DNA of 64,000 nt, taken from NCBI GenBank assembly GCA_030544235.1, contig CM060477.1:6796434-6860433 (forward strand). Direction: 5' to 3'. Position numbers and translations under genes: made by a program. Source of the stretch: Lepturacanthus savala. Taxonomy: Eukaryota; Chordata; Actinopteri; Scombriformes; Trichiuridae. How positions within the stretch are numbered: position 1 is the stretch's first letter; each line of letters begins with the position of its first letter. Below are positions 25,277 to 36,822 of the stretch, piece by piece. The notes beneath the pieces were generated by a model. The model saw nothing but the letters and a program-made list of their open reading frames with translations. It was not told where the DNA came from and made no database searches.

Positions 25277-27225
25277 CTAAAATAGACTACTCAACCGACT
25301 CCGCGCCTGACTGTACGCCTGACTGCACCACTGTGTGAAATTACTAATAACGCCACTATCACTACCGCCATGACCCTCATAACCACCATCACGACTACCA
25401 TGACTACCACCCACACGACCCCCAAAACCATCACCATCAAGACCACCACGACTACCACAACCACCATCAAGACGTTCACAACCACTACCTCCACAACAAT
25501 TTCCATTGGTGATCTTTTTTTCCTGAATGCCATAGTTCAGTAATGTTTTCTGTATCTCAGCAGCAGCATCATTGTTCTGGTGACACTTCAGTAATCCAGG
25601 CACAGAATCATGGAAGAAAGTGTTGACTTGCAACACAACATTTTGGTATCTGGGTCCTAATGTTGTCCTAGGCAGTGTCTGGTTGGGGTCATGTCTGTGA
25701 TGCATCAACACCAGAATGACAGGTTTATCCCCTATGGACACAAAAAGAGAAGATATATGAGATACTATGAGAAAGACTATGACCACAAATGCTAATGTTA
25801 GCTAAGTATACATTTTTATATTTTAGGTACAGTTATATTCTCTTTTACTGACACATTAACATGTTGATACGAGTTAACAAAAAAGTCAGATAAAATCTTA
25901 TAAGCACATTAAATGAAAATTAGTATAAACAATCTCTATACCAATAAGAACTGGCTCAGACGGATACTTCCTTACCGTTAACAGGACACATCGCTGCCTT
26001 CACATCTGATTCAACACGTGAACTGATTGGACAGAAGACAATTATGACCTGGCAGTCCTCATCACTTTCCTTAAGACAAAGTCTTTCCTGATCTTGAGGC
26101 TTCACTTTGTCCAGCAGCTGTTTGTGGGCATCAAAGGTTTTACCACCAAGGACGACCCGGTATCTCACAGCAAGAAGGTCTGTTGTGCAAATAACAGAGT
26201 TAAACACTGGGAAAGATTCAGAACATCTGGCAGTTAAATAATATGCATCTCAAAAAAGATTTTTGTTTTTAGTTTCTATACATTAAGAAAAAAGTAATAA
26301 AGTTTTTCAAAAATGATTTTAAAAAGAAAAAGGAGCACCACTGACTGTCTTATAATCATATAACCACCTTCCTGACAGTCGTGTTCAGGCCAGTCTCCTA
26401 ATGAGAAAGACATCATTCACTGATAATTGTCTGTTTTTAGTGTTTAAATAGTCTGAGATTAATCTCTATTTAAATTCATTTCTTCAAATCATACTCCATC
26501 CCCTTTATCTGTTTCCCTTTACAGAATAGAAGGTATTATAGCATCGAAGGGTTAAGTGTGTTTAAATGTCTGTGTAGATAAAGAACCTCAGAATATTTAT
26601 ATATCATTGTCAGAATTTACTATTAACAAGTACTATTAAGAACTTCAAATTGAGTACTGCTCACTACATATTATGGGAGCCACTCAACCACTTAATATAT
26701 TATGGGGCTGCTGTTGGAAGAATTAACAACTACTTCCACAGTGACACATGACAAAATCTCATATTTCATTATGGGAAAGCAAAATTGAATGGAATTTAAA
26801 TTATAATATAATATAATATATTTAGCAAAATTTAATATTTACCTTGATCTCTGTCTGGATGGCCCTGGGTTTGGCTCCCAGAGGGTACAACAGGACCACT
26901 GCTACCTGAGGCACACATATTAAAAAAAACACAGTTCATAAATAAGCTTATTATAATTACTATTAAATTGTATTTATTCAGGAAATCTTTTTAAGATTAA
27001 GATCCTTTTTTTTTACTTTGGAGAGACCTGAGAACAGGTTACATATATACACAGGATCACAATAAGACCATTCATTCACAGAACCATCATTACACCAGAC
27101 CTCATATCAATGTAGATTGATATTCACAAATTCATTTGTTCGTATGAATTTGGTTTATGAGATCCCAGAGTCGTCTTTATGATTATATAGTTTAACGACC
27201 AGGACCCCATTACTAGTGAGAGCAG
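25277..27225 (-). CDS. paralog copy 2, 5'-truncated, with long glycine-rich tail
   Basis: Intact exons: 25976-26206 (matches the first alpha/beta exon of copy 1), 25277-25731 (terminal exon, 150 codons plus stop) and a linker exon at 26843-26905. Upstream, only 28 bp of the fourth exon survive (27198-27225), followed by matching intron DNA to about 27395. Exons 1-3 and the promoter are missing. After L-L-N-Y-G the tail is far longer than in copy 1, rich in Gly, Asp, Arg and Ser (about 25310-25500), ending S-R-L-S-S-L-F. It may be a pseudogene, or its exons may be spliced to the promoter of copy 3 upstream on the same strand. The open frames of the last two exons favour recent or present function. 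Confidence 0.6.
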
Positions 27226-27394
27226 CTGGAGGGAGAGCTTCAGGTTGAATATGGACAAATGGATAAAGTACAATTACACATCTGCACTTGCAAATGTCTC
27301 CACCAGCATGATCCAAAACATAAAAACAAATGTCTGTTAATCATGAAAGTGAAAGTAACTGAAAGTATCTGCTTCAAGTCTGTACAGTTCATAT

Positions 27395-27670
27395 TTGGAT
27401 TTTCATCAAAAGTTCAGCAAATGTTGGGAATGGTACCATGAACAGATGAAATCCTGGTTTCTAGATCACTTTGAATTTTTAGCTGTTTGTGAGCAAGATA
27501 ACTCAAAGGGTTTGGGCCGGATTTTCAGCAAATGTTGGGAATGGTACTATGAACAGATGATTAGATTTTGGTAATGATCCAACAGAAATCTTGGTTTCTA
27601 GATCGCTTTGAATTTTTTGTTGTTTGGTGACATTGCGGTAAATGAACCTTCAAACAGGCGCCATCGTTTG
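27395..27670. repeat. short internally duplicated dispersed repeat
   Basis: Two direct copies of about 100 bp share 'cagcaaatgttgggaatggtac' (starting near 27414 and 27520) and 'tggtttctagatc' (near 27451 and 27592). The segment has no open frame and interrupts the region where copy 2 would carry its 5' exons. Confidence 0.6.
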
Positions 27671-27822
27671 GGGCCACCTGGTGGCGATATCTGTCCCTGC
27701 ATACGTCGGTCTGCGCTCTTAGACTGCTTTTCTAGTTTAAATTGTAGTTAAAGAGGATTCTATCACACAGTAGTAAAACTAACTGCAAATAAAAGTGTTT
27801 TTAGGAAATAAACAACAGTAAA

Positions 27823-27827
27823 ATATA

Positions 27828-27885
<58 letters not shown>
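27823..27885. repeat. (TA)n microsatellite
   Basis: About 30 TA units with one early interruption. Confidence 0.95.
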
Positions 27886-27888
<3 letters not shown>

Positions 27889-28272
27889 AAGTTGATCATG
27901 TTTTGTGTGTGCAGTATTGGAATGTAATAAGGTATTTTACTTCGTTACTCAAATCATTTTTTTTGTATTTGTATTTTTACTTAAAATCCAAAAATAATGC
28001 ATACTTTTTACTTTTACTCTACTAGATTTTTTGGCAGTTATCTCTACTTTTCTACTGCTTATATTTCGGAAATTAACGTCGTTACATCAACATCTTTTTG
28101 TCCAAATCTTACATGAAAAACTGCCTTCGGATTGAGTTATGGCTTTGTTTCTGACTTACAACCAATCAGGTTGGTTCCTGCTGTTCGGGACAGGCCCACT
28201 CATGACCTTTATTGTGGATAACCTTTGCACTTCAGTTTTTGATAACTCAGCCTGTGTGTATGGTTTTCTTTC

Positions 28273-28348
28273 TTGCCACCTCCATGACCCTCACAACCAC
28301 CATCAAGACCATCAAAACCACTACCTCCATAACAATTTCCATTGGTGA
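28273..28348 (-). pseudogene. remnant of the glycine-rich tail exon
   Basis: Read on the minus strand, this piece encodes T-N-G-N-C-Y-G-G-S-G-F-D-G-L-D-G-G, matching the tail of copy 2 (T-N-G-N-C-C-G-G-S-G-C). It lies just downstream of the stop codon of copy 3, where sequence switches from copy-1-type to copy-2-type DNA at about 28348. It looks like a breakpoint of unequal exchange between paralogs. Confidence 0.6.
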
Positions 28349-28356
28349 ACTTTTGA

Positions 28357-30545
28357 CTAGAGGTTCAATAACAACGTCCGTGGCCCTTTAAAACCACCAC
28401 AACTACTACCTCTATAATCATAACCATTGGTGCCCGTTCTTTCCTGAATGCCATAGTTCAGTAATGTTTTCTGTATCTCAGCAGCAGCATCATTGTTCTG
28501 GTGACACTTCAGTAATCCAGGCACAGAATCATGGAAGAAAGTGTTGACTTGCAACACAACATTTTGGTATCTGGGTCCTAATGTTGTCCTAGGCAGTGTC
28601 TGGTTGGGGTCATGTCTGTGATGCATCAACACCAGAATGACAGGTTTATCCCCTATGGACACAAAAAGAGAAGATATATGAGAGACTATGAGAAAGACTA
28701 TGACCACGAATGATAATGTTAGCTAAGTATACATTTTTATATTTTAGGTACAATTATATTCTCTTTTACTGACACATTAACATGTTGATACGAGTTAACA
28801 AAAAAGTCAGATAAAATCTTATAAGCACATTAAATGAAAATTAGTATAAACAATCTCTATACCAATAAGAACTGGCTCAGACGGATACCTCCTTACCTTT
28901 AACAGGACACATCGCTGCCTTCACATCTGATTCAACACGTGAACTGATTGGACAGAAGACAATTATGACCTGGCAGTCCTCATCACTTTCCTTAAGACAA
29001 AGTCTTTCCTGATCTTGAGGCTTCACTTTGTCCAGCAGCTGTTTGTGGGCATCAAAGGTTTTACCACCAAGGACGACCTGGTATCTCACAGCAAGAAGGT
29101 CTGTTGTGCAAATAACAGAGTTAAACACTGGGAAAGATTCAGAACATCTGGCAGTTAAATAATATGCATCTCAAAAAAGATTTTTGGTTTTAGTTTCTAT
29201 ACATTAAGAAAAAAGTAATAAAGTTTTTCAAAAATGATTTTAAAAAGAAAAAGGAGCACCACTGACTGTCTTATAATCATATAACCACCTTCCTGACGTG
29301 TTCAGGCCAGTCTCCTAATGAGAAAGACATCATTCACTGATAATAGTACTATTACTATACTATTACTATACTATTAAGAACTTCTAATTGAGTACTGCTC
29401 ACTACATATTATCAGAGCCACTCAGCCACTAAATCTATTATGGTTCTGCTGTTGGAAGAATTAACAACTACTTCCACAGTGACACGTGACAAATTCTCAT
29501 ATTTCAGAGGTCTTCAACAGGGGGGTCACGACCCCTAGGGGGGTCACGGAGGTACTGCAGAGGGGTCGCGAAATCTTTTGATTTCACTTTAAAATAGAGC
29601 TGGGCGGTATGGCCTAAAAACAAAATCTCCAATTTTTTTTTTTTTTTTACAAAAAATCCGATTTCCCATTTTAATCGATTTGTCTCTGCTCTAATCAAAA
29701 GTAAATAACAGATGATGAATAAATGGCTCAAAACACATTTTAAGTTAATTTTTTTGCTTGTGAATCTACAGTGTTTGGGTGTTGCCGCTAACTGAACCAT
29801 GAGCGTTGCAGCGGGTTAGTTCCACTTTTGACGGTCGCATGTAAAAAAATATTATAATTAAAAAACGATTTTAATAAAAAATACATCGTCCAGAATTGAA
29901 CATGCGAATTAATCGATTTAATCGATACATCACCCAGGCCTACTTTGAAATAATATAATTTTATATTTTAATATTTGTGAAAACACTATATTTTTCAGTT
30001 TCTCCCTTGTCCCTCCACTGTCTTTCATGTCTTAAAATGCACATTAATGCGTACATGGTGGATGGAGAAATAAAGGCAAAACGTCACACCCCATAGGACT
30101 TATCTGGCCCATCTTTAAAATAAAAAAACATGAAAATACAGTATTAACCTGTGTTATTTCCTTGCATGGGATGAACCATAACGGGTAGCAATGTTTATAC
30201 ATGACACTAAGCTCAATTTAATATAAAACACAATTCTATGCCGTATATATGGCCTGACTTAAATTAAAAAAAATAGATTTATAAATACAGGCAGAGACAT
30301 AAATGAGTTTACTTGGGCCACATTCTTTATCATAATGGCACAGCCCAGAGACTGACAACTCATTGCATGAGTTCTTGTAGTTCTTGAGTTAATATTTTGC
30401 AAGGTATTGGCACTTTGACTCTAAGTACTAACCTTGAGTACCTCCACCCCTGTTTGTTTGTCTGCGCGGGTGCGTGTGTGCGCGTGCACTTACTCTCCAA
30501 TACTTGTTCGTGGCTCCGCTTCATTTCCCTCAATAAATCTGACAC
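28357..30545 (-). CDS. paralog copy 3, reduced gene with own promoter
   Basis: Recognisable exons: 30494-30545 (first exon), 28897-29127 and 28357-28652 (alpha/beta domain, ending L-L-N-L). The 231-nt exon and terminal exon are intact and nearly identical to those of copy 2. The first exon has GTG where copy 1 has ATG, lacks three codons, and keeps its donor (A^GTAAGT). The SAM-like, helical and linker exons are absent; a transposon-rich segment occupies their place (29.5-30.3 kb). First-exon to 231-nt-exon splicing stays in frame and creates ATG at the junction (A + TG). A one-base insertion near the end shifts the tail relative to copy 1, giving a different C-terminus. It could be a short functional isoform or a decaying copy. 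Confidence 0.55.
29505..29594. mobile_element. hAT-type terminal fragment
   Basis: The sequence 'cagaggtcttcaacaggggg' followed by 'gtcacgacccctag' and 'ggggtcgcgaaatc' resembles the left end of hAT (ZBED-type) elements common in fish. The matching right end was not found, and the element is interrupted by the next insertion. Confidence 0.45.
29595..29942. mobile_element. MITE with CTGGGCGGTAT ends
   Basis: The left end 'agagctgggcggtatggcc' and the right end 'gatacatcacccaggcctac' are imperfect inverted repeats. Inside are 'aatcgatttaatcgat' and A/T-rich inverted stretches typical of this fish MITE type. It sits inside flanking hAT-like DNA, that is, a nested insertion. Confidence 0.6.
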
Positions 30546-30840
30546 GATTCACCTGAAGAAACACACAGACGATCCATTGGATTTCGATCTTTCTCTTCTC
30601 CGCACACACACGACATTGTTTAAACAAGCTATAGAACTGAAAGAGAAGCAGGAGGCGAAATAGAAAGAAGAAAGACAGACCTTTATCGATTATTGACGAT
30701 GATCAATAATTACAACCGGCACTCTTCTCGACTGGGCTGCTGATTAAACAAAGGAAAATAGAAATGCGTCAGATCGTATTCAGAGTTTAACGAGGACGTT
30801 CGTAGACGTAAATGCAGCTACTCACCGGTTATAAGTAACA

Positions 30841-30910
30841 GAAAGTGAAAGTTAAACAACGAGATTGTTTTAGTCGCTGGAGCAGAGTGACGTAGCTGGA
30901 GCCCCGCCCC
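30841..30910 (-). promoter_or_regulatory. interferon-type promoter of copy 3 (ISRE, CRE, GC box)
   Basis: Same layout as copy 1: GC box at 30902-30910, CRE half-site at 30888-30893, and ISRE CTTTCACTTTC at 30841-30851 (minus strand). About 300 bp around it (30.66-30.96 kb) matches 23.42-23.70 kb with only a few differences. Confidence 0.7.
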
Positions 30911-30999
30911 TTTCATAGAATAATGCTCTGTCATTCACTGTTGCATTGTTTTCCATCTAAGATATTTAGCATTATTTGGATAAAAGAGAATGTGCTGTA

Positions 31000-32910
31000 T
31001 TTTCTGTACAGTAAGTCTACTATGCTAAAAGAAAAAAAAAGGTTTTATTTGATTTTATTTGATAGGAATAGATGTACATAGACAAACAGAGACGGCTATC
31101 TGATGTAAACATCATAGATTTTTACAGCAGATGCTAATTGGAAACATCTGTCACTAGAAGGGCTTTTGTAAAAATAAGAGACTATAAAAGTCAAACTAAA
31201 CTGAGTACAGCAAAAAACAATAAAAAGTTTCAAGTGATCAGGGGAGTTCCAGAAAAACCTTTGCAGAATGAAGCTGCCATATTTAAACACAAGCTTTGCA
31301 TTATGGAAATCAATAAGGTTTTCATGACTTCAAATCTTATAAGCTTGTAATGCAGCAACTGATTGGCTAATATGACAGATGTGAGAATATCATTGAATCT
31401 AGAAACAGCAAAGCCCAGCTAAATGCTAGGCAATTCCTTATAAGATGATATATGGATATGTATTGTCAGGTATGTTAATATTATTGTTAACATCAAGCTT
31501 TTTATTCAGTAAATCTTCTTATTATTAAGATTAAGATCTTTTGTTTTTTGCTTTAGAGAGAACAGGATCAGAATAATTCATCATCAATTCATTCATCAAT
31601 GATTCTTTATTTTGAGGAATATCAGCTAATAACCTAATAATATTAAATATATTAAATAATTTTGCAACTTGGATAAAACTTTAATCATTACATCTACAAT
31701 ACGTCCATCATGTTCCATGTGTTAGTTCAAGATCAACATCCTAATGACTCACAGTGAGCTGTGTCCTTACTTGACATTTACTGTAGTTGCTATGCGGTGC
31801 TGTGGAAGTCAAGTCAATTTATTTATTTGACATTTAATTGACAGACGGGTATTAAAAAAAAAAATCACAGTTTATTAATCATGAGAATCAAAACAAAACG
31901 AATAAAACTGTAGAGTAGAATAAACAAAGCTCCACATAAAGTTCAGAGAAATATACAACTAATAAATCCAGATTGTGCCTCCGCCCCTGGATTTTAAACT
32001 GGTAACGTGGATCCAAGTAAAGCAAACAGCTTGCAGAAATGTTCCCAGTTAGTTCAGTCCAGTCCTTCTGACCTCCAGGCGGCGGCTAATTAGAGCAGCC
32101 CTTTGTCATGGCTCCTTAGGTTCTTCCAGCTGTGCGTCACAGCCTGAAGGAGCGTCATGTTGAACCGGAGTAATGAGATGAAAACCCTGCCTGTGGATAC
32201 AGTGAAACCAACAGGGGGCAGCACAGCTTTTATTTTCTACATTGCAGCATCTTCAGGAGAGAAATTCAGTGACACATGCACAGTGTTAAGATTCTATTCT
32301 GTTTTTGCATTGGAAACAATCAGCAATCAGGACCGAAACCAGACACTCGTTCTGCTGTTGCATGAACAAACAGAATATTTAGAGTGGTGTGATTTTTTTT
32401 TTTTTTTTGCCTCCCAGTGAAGGACAATTTCCTCTTGGGTCATCCTGAATTCTGGACTCATTAAGTGGATGTGATTGGGTGTTTCGACAGCTACAGTCCA
32501 ACCAGAATCTTTGAGCGTCTTAGTACAACCGACACTTAACAAAAAGCTGTTCGGTCTGGATTTAGAGAAACTCCTTTTCTTTGCGCAAGAGCTGCGCGCT
32601 CGCCTTTGCAGACTTGGTGCAGTGAGCTGCAGAAGAAATAAAGAGACACTTGGAACCAAACCGTGGGTTTGTCTTGTCGTGTCCAATATTCCTCACCGCT
32701 GTGCCTGCAGGTGCTGGAAGCCGAGCCTCTTCTGGTTTTTTGGCAGACGCCGACAGCAGGTGAAGTTTTTCCCCTCAGACTGCCGTGTGCCTCTTCCAGT
32801 GGGAATGGGAGAGGGGGGGAGGGCTAGTTCCTGGTGGTGCTGCTTAGTCATCTCCATGTATTATATGATGGTGGAGTCAAAGACAGTTAGTGAGGATCTG
32901 ACTGCCAAAC
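31000..32910. other. gene-free stretch upstream of the cluster
   Basis: 31.27-31.45 kb duplicates 23.97-24.20 kb, and 31.50-31.56 resembles 26.98-27.02 kb; these mark the far edge of the tandem duplication. Past about 31.7 kb the sequence is unique. I see no splice-bounded coding exon. Confidence 0.5.
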
Positions 32911-33674
32911 CAGTGTTGGGCAAGTTACTTCAAAACTGTAACGCATTATTTATTACTTGTTACTGTCATTTCAAGGTAATTCGTTACATTACAATGTTAC
33001 TGTATTTAAAATGTACGGCATTACACTGCTGTTGCATTACTTTTGAGTTACTCTCACCAAAATAACTGGAAATATGGATTCATCAATCGAAATATAGTTC
33101 ACTTTTGTCATTATCGCTGCTAGTCACAAGGATCTAGCCCCAAAAGCTGATTGTGATTCCACTATTGAAAGTGCCTCCGAAACAATTCTCCTAACCTTTT
33201 GAGGAGAGCGTCAATTTCATCTGTTTTGTGGTTCTTGGCTAACTTCATCATATTATATACACCTCTGTAAATGTTAAATTACCAGTACTATTTCAGGAAG
33301 TGGACAATTCTTCTTTCAGTTTGACCACGTTGTCCTTCAAATCCTTATGTTTCTCAAACGTAAAGTAATGAGCGTGTGCACATCTGGAGAATCTGCAGGA
33401 TCACTCGTGAAGGAAAAGGAAGTGAAACATTTTTTGCGCGGACATTTCACTGCTGCTGATGTTGTGGTGATTTTAGTGAATTTGTATGAAGAAAAGGAAA
33501 AAAACAAACAAGAAACAACCACTTCAATCCAGGTAAAAACACATTGTAATGCATATCACTGACATTTGTACCGAGTAAAAGTTACCGTTTTTTTCCTCTA
33601 ATGCCTCGCATTACTGCAAAAATAAATGCATCGCAGTAATTCATCACTTTTGTAACGCGTTACTCCCAACACTG
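32911..33674. mobile_element. non-autonomous DNA transposon, CAGTGTTGGG ends
   Basis: The left end is CAGTGTTGGGCAAGTTACTT. The right end, read in reverse, is CAGTGTTGGGAGTAACGCG. The interior near the ends is rich in TTAC/GTAA units (GTAACGCATTA), as in a widespread fish repeat. Short open frames inside it are not genes. Confidence 0.75.
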
Positions 33675-34206
33675 TGCGTAACATGGCGCTTTCCATGTAA
33701 TGACATGCAAAGACTGTTTGAGAAAACTCCTTCAGCAGCTAAAAAGCAGCCTGGGTTTTGGCTTTGATACAGATTCAGCCTTTGAAGCCTCCACAGTGGC
33801 ACAACACACACATTAATTATGTCAATAGAAAGATTAAAATTTTTGTTGTAATGTACACACAAGTGAAGTGTTTTTGATATCTTCAGGGTTTTTTCGGCTT
33901 ATCTGCAGCCGCACAAAGAATCACGCTGAGACAGATTGAATAAATAAGCATATAAATAAATAAAATGGGCTGTTCAACCATGTTCAGTGATCTTCACTCT
34001 TTTTTTTTTTTGTGTGTGGCAAACTTTATCCGGAATATGATAATCAGGCATCAGAAGTCTGAATCGGGTTGATTCAGCAAATGCAGCCAGGGATCATAGA
34101 GAGAGTTAAGGGCTGATTTGGCCTACAGCCTAACTTCCTGATCGTGCCAAGTCTGCACTGCATCAGCAAATTTTAGTTCGGAGCCAACAGTTAACACGAG
34201 CAGATG

Positions 34207-34258
<52 letters not shown>
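34207..34258. repeat. (TC)n microsatellite
   Basis: About 25 TC units with one TG interruption. Confidence 0.95.
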
Positions 34259-34263
<5 letters not shown>

Positions 34264-34829
34264 TCTTACTTACTGGATTCACATTTATCAACGACTGTCA
34301 ACAAATATGTTTGTAAATAAGGGACTGAGTAAAGATTTTTATAGTAGAACACTTTGAACAATAGTAGCAGGGTTCTTCACCTATAAAAGTATTGAAGCAA
34401 AGGATGGGATAAAAAGATTATAAACTCATATAAAACGAAAGAAAGACATGCTCAAGTGAAATCAGGATGAACCCTCTGATAATTTCACTGACTCATCCTC
34501 AAGCAGGTTGATTCAGAGCCTCGGGGCCTGCCTCCTCGTTTAACGCGTCTGGAACAGATGAAAGTCGCCTGCCCGAGGATCTCAAACGACATAAGGCCTA
34601 ATATGGTACTAAAACACCAGATATAACACAGAGCCAGGCTATGAAGAGCCTTAAAATAAATGAATAAATTCTATAAACATCTTTGGCAGGGCAGCAGTTC
34701 ACTCATCAGAATGTCGGCAGTTTGATTCCTGGGTTAAGTTTTAGGGCAGGATTTAACCTCCAATTGCTTCCTAAGGATGTATTTGAATGATTAAATTACA
34801 TCCTAATGAGGGGTTGACACCTTCTAGAA

Positions 34830-35526
34830 CAGCGGTGTCAAACATGCGGCCCAGGGGCCAGAACACAGCCGCTAAAGCTTCCAATCCGGCCCACTGGATG
34901 ACAGTAAAAGTGAGACAGAAAATGTCCTAAAGACAGAAAATGTTCCTGTTTCTTTACAGAAATGTGAAGTCAAGGGGAATCTGTCAGGGCTCAAAAGATA
35001 AAATATTGACAGTTAGTAAATGGCAGGAGATAACTTCACCTGCTTCTTAAAAATCTAAAAAATGTTCAGTGCATTGGAAGCAATTAAAGCTCATCAGAGT
35101 AAAATATCTCATATTTAACACAATTAAACCAATATTTAGTAGAATTATCTTGAATTGGCAGATAATTTTGTTTAAGTTTATTAAGTTCAACATATAAGAT
35201 AAAAATTAAAAGTTAAACAATTATTAAATAATCTAATCAATATTAGACTAATTGTACTAAAAAACAAGATATTCACTTCACTTCAATATGGATGAACTGG
35301 GATATCATAGTGTTGTAATTGCATTTTTCCTCATGTCATCTCTCTTGTTTTGTGAACTGAAGGTTAATTACTAATCTGAATATTTATAATGTATTTCTTT
35401 ACATAAAAAAGAGGAAAGAAATTTGTAGGCGATGTTATTTATATGTAAATTTTTACTGGTCCGACCCACTTGAGATTAAATTGCACTGTATGTGGCCCAT
35501 GAACTAAATAGAGTTTGACTCCCCTG
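34830..35526. mobile_element. non-autonomous hAT element
   Basis: The ends are inverted repeats: CAGCGGTGTCAAACATGCGG at the left and CAGGGGAGTCAAACTCTATT when the right end is reversed. They are flanked by an 8-bp target duplication with two mismatches (TTCTAGAA and TTCTAAAG), as expected for hAT. The 35.11-35.28 kb segment inside resembles the MITE at 4.4 kb. No transposase frame survives. Confidence 0.8.
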
Positions 35527-36177
35527 TTCTAAAGCCACCACCATCAGTGTATGAATGGGTGAAGGTACATATGTAGTTTATCAATTTACTGTGAACAGGT
35601 GTAATGAGACTGAAAGAGATCAGGCAGCTGAACGATCTATAATCAATTTCCACTCAAATATCGGTGCAATTGAATTTGTGGTAAACTGCATGAAGCTTTT
35701 TCTAAATATCGTACAAAACACCAAGACACGTGTGCAGTCTCCCCTCATGTCCTCTGGGGACTTCCAGTAGACACTGTTTGGCCGACCAAAGAATCCTCAT
35801 GTTCCTAAATGAGCACAAAACAATTCAGAAACGTACCCAGGGGCTTCCCTGTCGTGTCTAATTAAAACTGTCAAGACACACACTGGGTCATATCTCGCAA
35901 GCGGCTTAAATGAGACAGCACAGATGTTTCCTTTCTTTTAGATCACAGTCTATTTGTTGTTCAGCTGATTCTCTATCCACTGCCCGCTCCATTGTCTGTA
36001 CAGGGTTGGTTTTGGATCACGAAGATGAATGCAAAGTAAATTGACACTGGCAGAAGCGTTTGCTGATGGGCTTAGAATTCAACAGCATGATCAGAAACAT
36101 CAAGCTCTAGTTGAGTTTGCGTCGAGTCAGGCTAACAGGATTATATACATTGTGAAAATCCCCTTGTATCTGTGCAC

Positions 36178-36550
36178 TTAAAGGATAATTCTGGTACTTT
36201 TTCTAACTGGATTTTTCCCATCATTTGACTAATGGGGACAACATTTTCTTTGGAACTGGTCCAGTATTGAGCGAGAATGCGTCAGCCAGCAACGTGTCTG
36301 CAAGTAAGCACAGGAACAACAGCAGTTTCTCTAAAGAAACATTTTTTACCTCCTCTCATTTGTACTCTAATAAATATCAGTGGGTAGGTCGAGGTGAAAT
36401 GACTCATGATTCCCCCGCTCAGTTTAGTTTCCTTACAGTTTAGAGCACAGAAGAATAAGGTTTTTTGGTCAATAAACTGCACAAGGGGGTAGATCCTTAT
36501 GGAGTTAACATAATATACCAATGCCATTTTAGTGTTTTCCTTTAAAAGTC
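36178..36550. mobile_element. possible TTAA-ended MITE
   Basis: The left end TTAAAGGATAATTCTGG and the reversed right end TTAAAGGAAAACACTAA are similar inverted repeats beginning in TTAA. This fits a piggyBac-type non-autonomous element; evidence is the ends only. Confidence 0.4.
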
Positions 36551-36595
36551 ATTTTATTTACCACCATGAGTTGCAAAATGAATAGAAAATGTCAT

Positions 36596-36822
36596 TTTAT
36601 TAGCCTCTGATTCAATGAGCAAACACATTGTAGCATTAGAACACTGGAGTGATAGTTTCTGGAAATGGGCCTCTATACACCTATGTAGATATTGCACCAA
36701 AACCAGACATTTGCAGCTAGAATAGTCATTTACCACATTAGTAATGTATATAGTGTGTTTCTGATTAGTTATCTATAAGTTATCTATATTAAAAAAAACA
36801 ACAACTTTTGAAAGGTAGTGTA
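36596..36822. mobile_element. Tc1/mariner-like 3' fragment, copy 1
   Basis: It contains 'gggcctctatacacctatg' and ends 'acttttgaaaggtagtgta', close to the common fish Tc1-type terminus (CTTTTGAACGGTAGTGTA). A second copy of the same segment is at 52219-52390. Confidence 0.75.

Noticed and set aside
30360..30545. 61-codon minus frame starting with Met at copy 3
   Set aside because: The initial codon is GTG, and the frame past 30494 runs into the intron; only 30494-30545 is homologous to the first exon of copy 1.
32475..33065. 196-codon plus frame, the longest in the window
   Set aside because: Its 3' part enters a DNA transposon, its composition is not protein-like, and no splice sites or known motif support it.
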